Shown: one piece after another, positions 63,052-64,000 of the stretch | How positions within the stretch are numbered: position 1 is the first letter of the stretch | How the letters are laid out: every line of letters begins with the position of its first letter | Assembly (NCBI RefSeq): GCF_030816895.1 | Contig: NZ_JAUSYL010000001.1 | Span: forward strand, 868,001 to 932,000 | Length of the DNA stretch: 64,000 bases | Direction: 5' to 3' | Source of the DNA: Clavibacter sp. B3I6 | GTDB lineage: Bacteria > Actinomycetota > Actinomycetes > Actinomycetales > Microbacteriaceae | The notes under the pieces: generated by a model | The model's database searches: none | What the model saw: only the letters and a program-made list of their open reading frames with translations | Told to the model about the DNA's origin: nothing | Translations under genes and position numbers: made by a program

Positions 63052-63930
63052 TCAGGAGTCCCGGCGGATCCAGCGGAAGGTCGCCATCGCGGCGATCGTC
63101 CCGCCCACCAGCCAGATCGCGAGCACGGCCAGCACGCCGCCGAGGTCCCACGAGCCGCCGCGCTCCACGGCGGCGAGCGCGTCGGGCAGGAACACGGCGC
63201 GCATGCCCTGCGCCATCCACTTCAGCGGCAGGAAGGAGGCCACGTCCTGCAGCCAGGTCGGCAGCATCGTGAACGCCAGGTAGACGCCGCTGATGAACTG
63301 GAGCACCAGCACGATCGGCGTGATGACCGCGGTGGCCGAGGCGCCCGAGCGCGGGATCCGCGACAGGGCGATGCCGAGGACGGCCGAGGTCGTGATCCCG
63401 AGGCCGTACACCCAGGCGAACGTCGCCCAGCGGCCGGCGTCCGTGGGGAGCTCGACCCCGAAGGCGAAGCGGGCGACGAGGAGGAGCACGAGCACCTGCA
63501 GCACGGAGGTGGCGATCACCTGCCCGGCCTTGCCGATGAAGTAGGACAGCACGGGCAGCGGGGATCCGGCGAGGCGCTTGAGGGTCCCGTCGCTCCGCTC
63601 CATCGCGATGTCGACCGCGAGGTTCTGCACGCCGCTGAGGAGGATGCCCGCGGCGATCATGCCGGGCAGGTAGTACGCCGCGGCGCTCACGCCGCCCGAG
63701 CCGTCGGGCGCCGTGCCGAGGTTGCCGGCCGAGCCGAAGGCGACCGAGAAGATCGACAGCATGATGACCGGGAACAGGAACGTGAAGATGACCGTGTCCG
63801 ACTGGCGGAAGTAGCGGCGCACCTCGTAGCGGATGCGGTGGATCCCGAGCGGGAGGACGCCGGGGAGCGCGGGCGCGACGGGAGCCGCGGCGGCGACGGA
63901 GCCGGTCGCCGTCGGGCGCACGGCGCTCAC
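63052..63930 (-). CDS. ABC-2 exporter permease
   Basis: 292 residues with six membrane helices. Conserved FTFLFPVIMLSIFSVAFG and GMIAAGILLSGVQNLAVDIA match DrrB/YvfS-type drug exporter permeases. GTG start overlaps the stop of the gene beyond it. Unit of ATPase (partial), permease, kinase and regulator. Confidence 0.92.
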   Translation of the reverse strand: MSAVRPTATGSVAAAAPVAPALPGVLPLGIHRIRYEVRRYFRQSDTVIFTFLFPVIMLSIFSVAFGSAGNLGTAPDGSGGVSAAAYYLPGMIAAGILLSGVQNLAVDIAMERSDGTLKRLAGSPLPVLSYFIGKAGQVIATSVLQVLVLLLVARFAFGVELPTDAGRWATFAWVYGLGITTSAVLGIALSRIPRSGASATAVITPIVLVLQFISGVYLAFTMLPTWLQDVASFLPLKWMAQGMRAVFLPDALAAVERGGSWDLGGVLAVLAIWLVGGTIAAMATFRWIRRDS

Positions 63931-64000
63931 GCGGCGGCCCCCTCGACCACGGCGGCGGACGCGGACGTCGACGCACCGGCGCCCGGTCCGGGCGGATCCG
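63927..64000 (-). CDS. C-terminal end of the partner gene, probably the ABC ATPase (truncated by window edge)
   Basis: Only 23 codons and the stop are in view, ending STSASAAVVEGAAA. The tail is Ala/Ser/Pro-rich and has no motif. A GTGA overlap with the permease gene, and the usual gene order of such exporters, suggest it is the ATPase subunit. This rests on position only. Confidence 0.45.
   Translation of the reverse strand, partial: DPPGPGAGASTSASAAVVEGAAA

Overview
This is a very GC-rich, gene-dense actinobacterial chromosome segment. The gene content fits the family Microbacteriaceae, and Clavibacter or a close relative is my best guess. Supporting signs are the murI-rph-rdgB string, the clpS-DUF2017 pair, DUF3039, many GTG starts with 4-base start/stop overlaps, and very GC-rich third codon positions. 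I see no rRNA, tRNA, CRISPR array, insertion sequence or prophage. The window is ordinary chromosome with several accessory metabolic and surface loci.

Layout. 1-9 kb: housekeeping and repair (metal exporter, rdgB, rph, murI, an iron-sulfur photolyase, pncB, DUF3039). 6.8-10.0 kb: an ABC-2 exporter whose ATPase carries a very long acidic N-terminal extension. 10.3-18.4 kb: a cell-surface glycopolymer region. It has a LicC-like cytidylyltransferase, a TagG/TagH-type exporter, a CDP-glycerol glycerophosphotransferase-like enzyme, two GT2 glycosyltransferases and a CDP-alcohol phosphotransferase, interrupted by a small XRE regulator and two hypothetical genes. 18.6-22 kb: an HtrA-like protease, then a small exported-protein locus (PKD protein, lipoprotein, possible Cys-rich mini-protein). 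22-27 kb: an aminotransferase and an ABC exporter with its own histidine kinase and LuxR-type response regulator. 27-32.3 kb: clpS, DUF2017, an epimerase, an AlkD-like protein, a neutral zinc protease, and a CDGSH protein translationally coupled to a haem-oxygenase-like iron enzyme.

32.4-43 kb is a carbohydrate island: ROK regulator, sugar ABC importer (binding protein and two permeases), GH38 alpha-mannosidase, then a GalD-like dehydratase, an FAH-family enzyme and a LacI regulator. 44-49.8 kb holds a membrane protein, a zinc alcohol dehydrogenase, a fatty-acid desaturase, an AAA ATPase and a diacylglycerol-kinase-like enzyme. 49.9-56.8 kb holds a BCCT transporter, an orphan PAS histidine kinase and, divergently, a four-gene operon of three alternate-type signal peptide proteins plus a SipW-type signal peptidase. 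The intergenic region between the kinase and this operon carries six direct repeats at an exact 22-bp period. 56.8-60.9 kb is a chvE-mmsA-mmsB sugar importer whose permease gene is frameshifted. 61.1-64 kb is a second ABC exporter plus two-component module, cut by the window edge.

The most unusual signal is the helically phased 22-bp repeat array (53562-53693), which runs directly into an inverted repeat ahead of the SipW operon. Also notable are the coupled CDGSH/haem-oxygenase-like pair, the small exported-protein locus at 20.3-22.0 kb, the split mmsB, and look-alike operators at the XRE and alcohol dehydrogenase genes.
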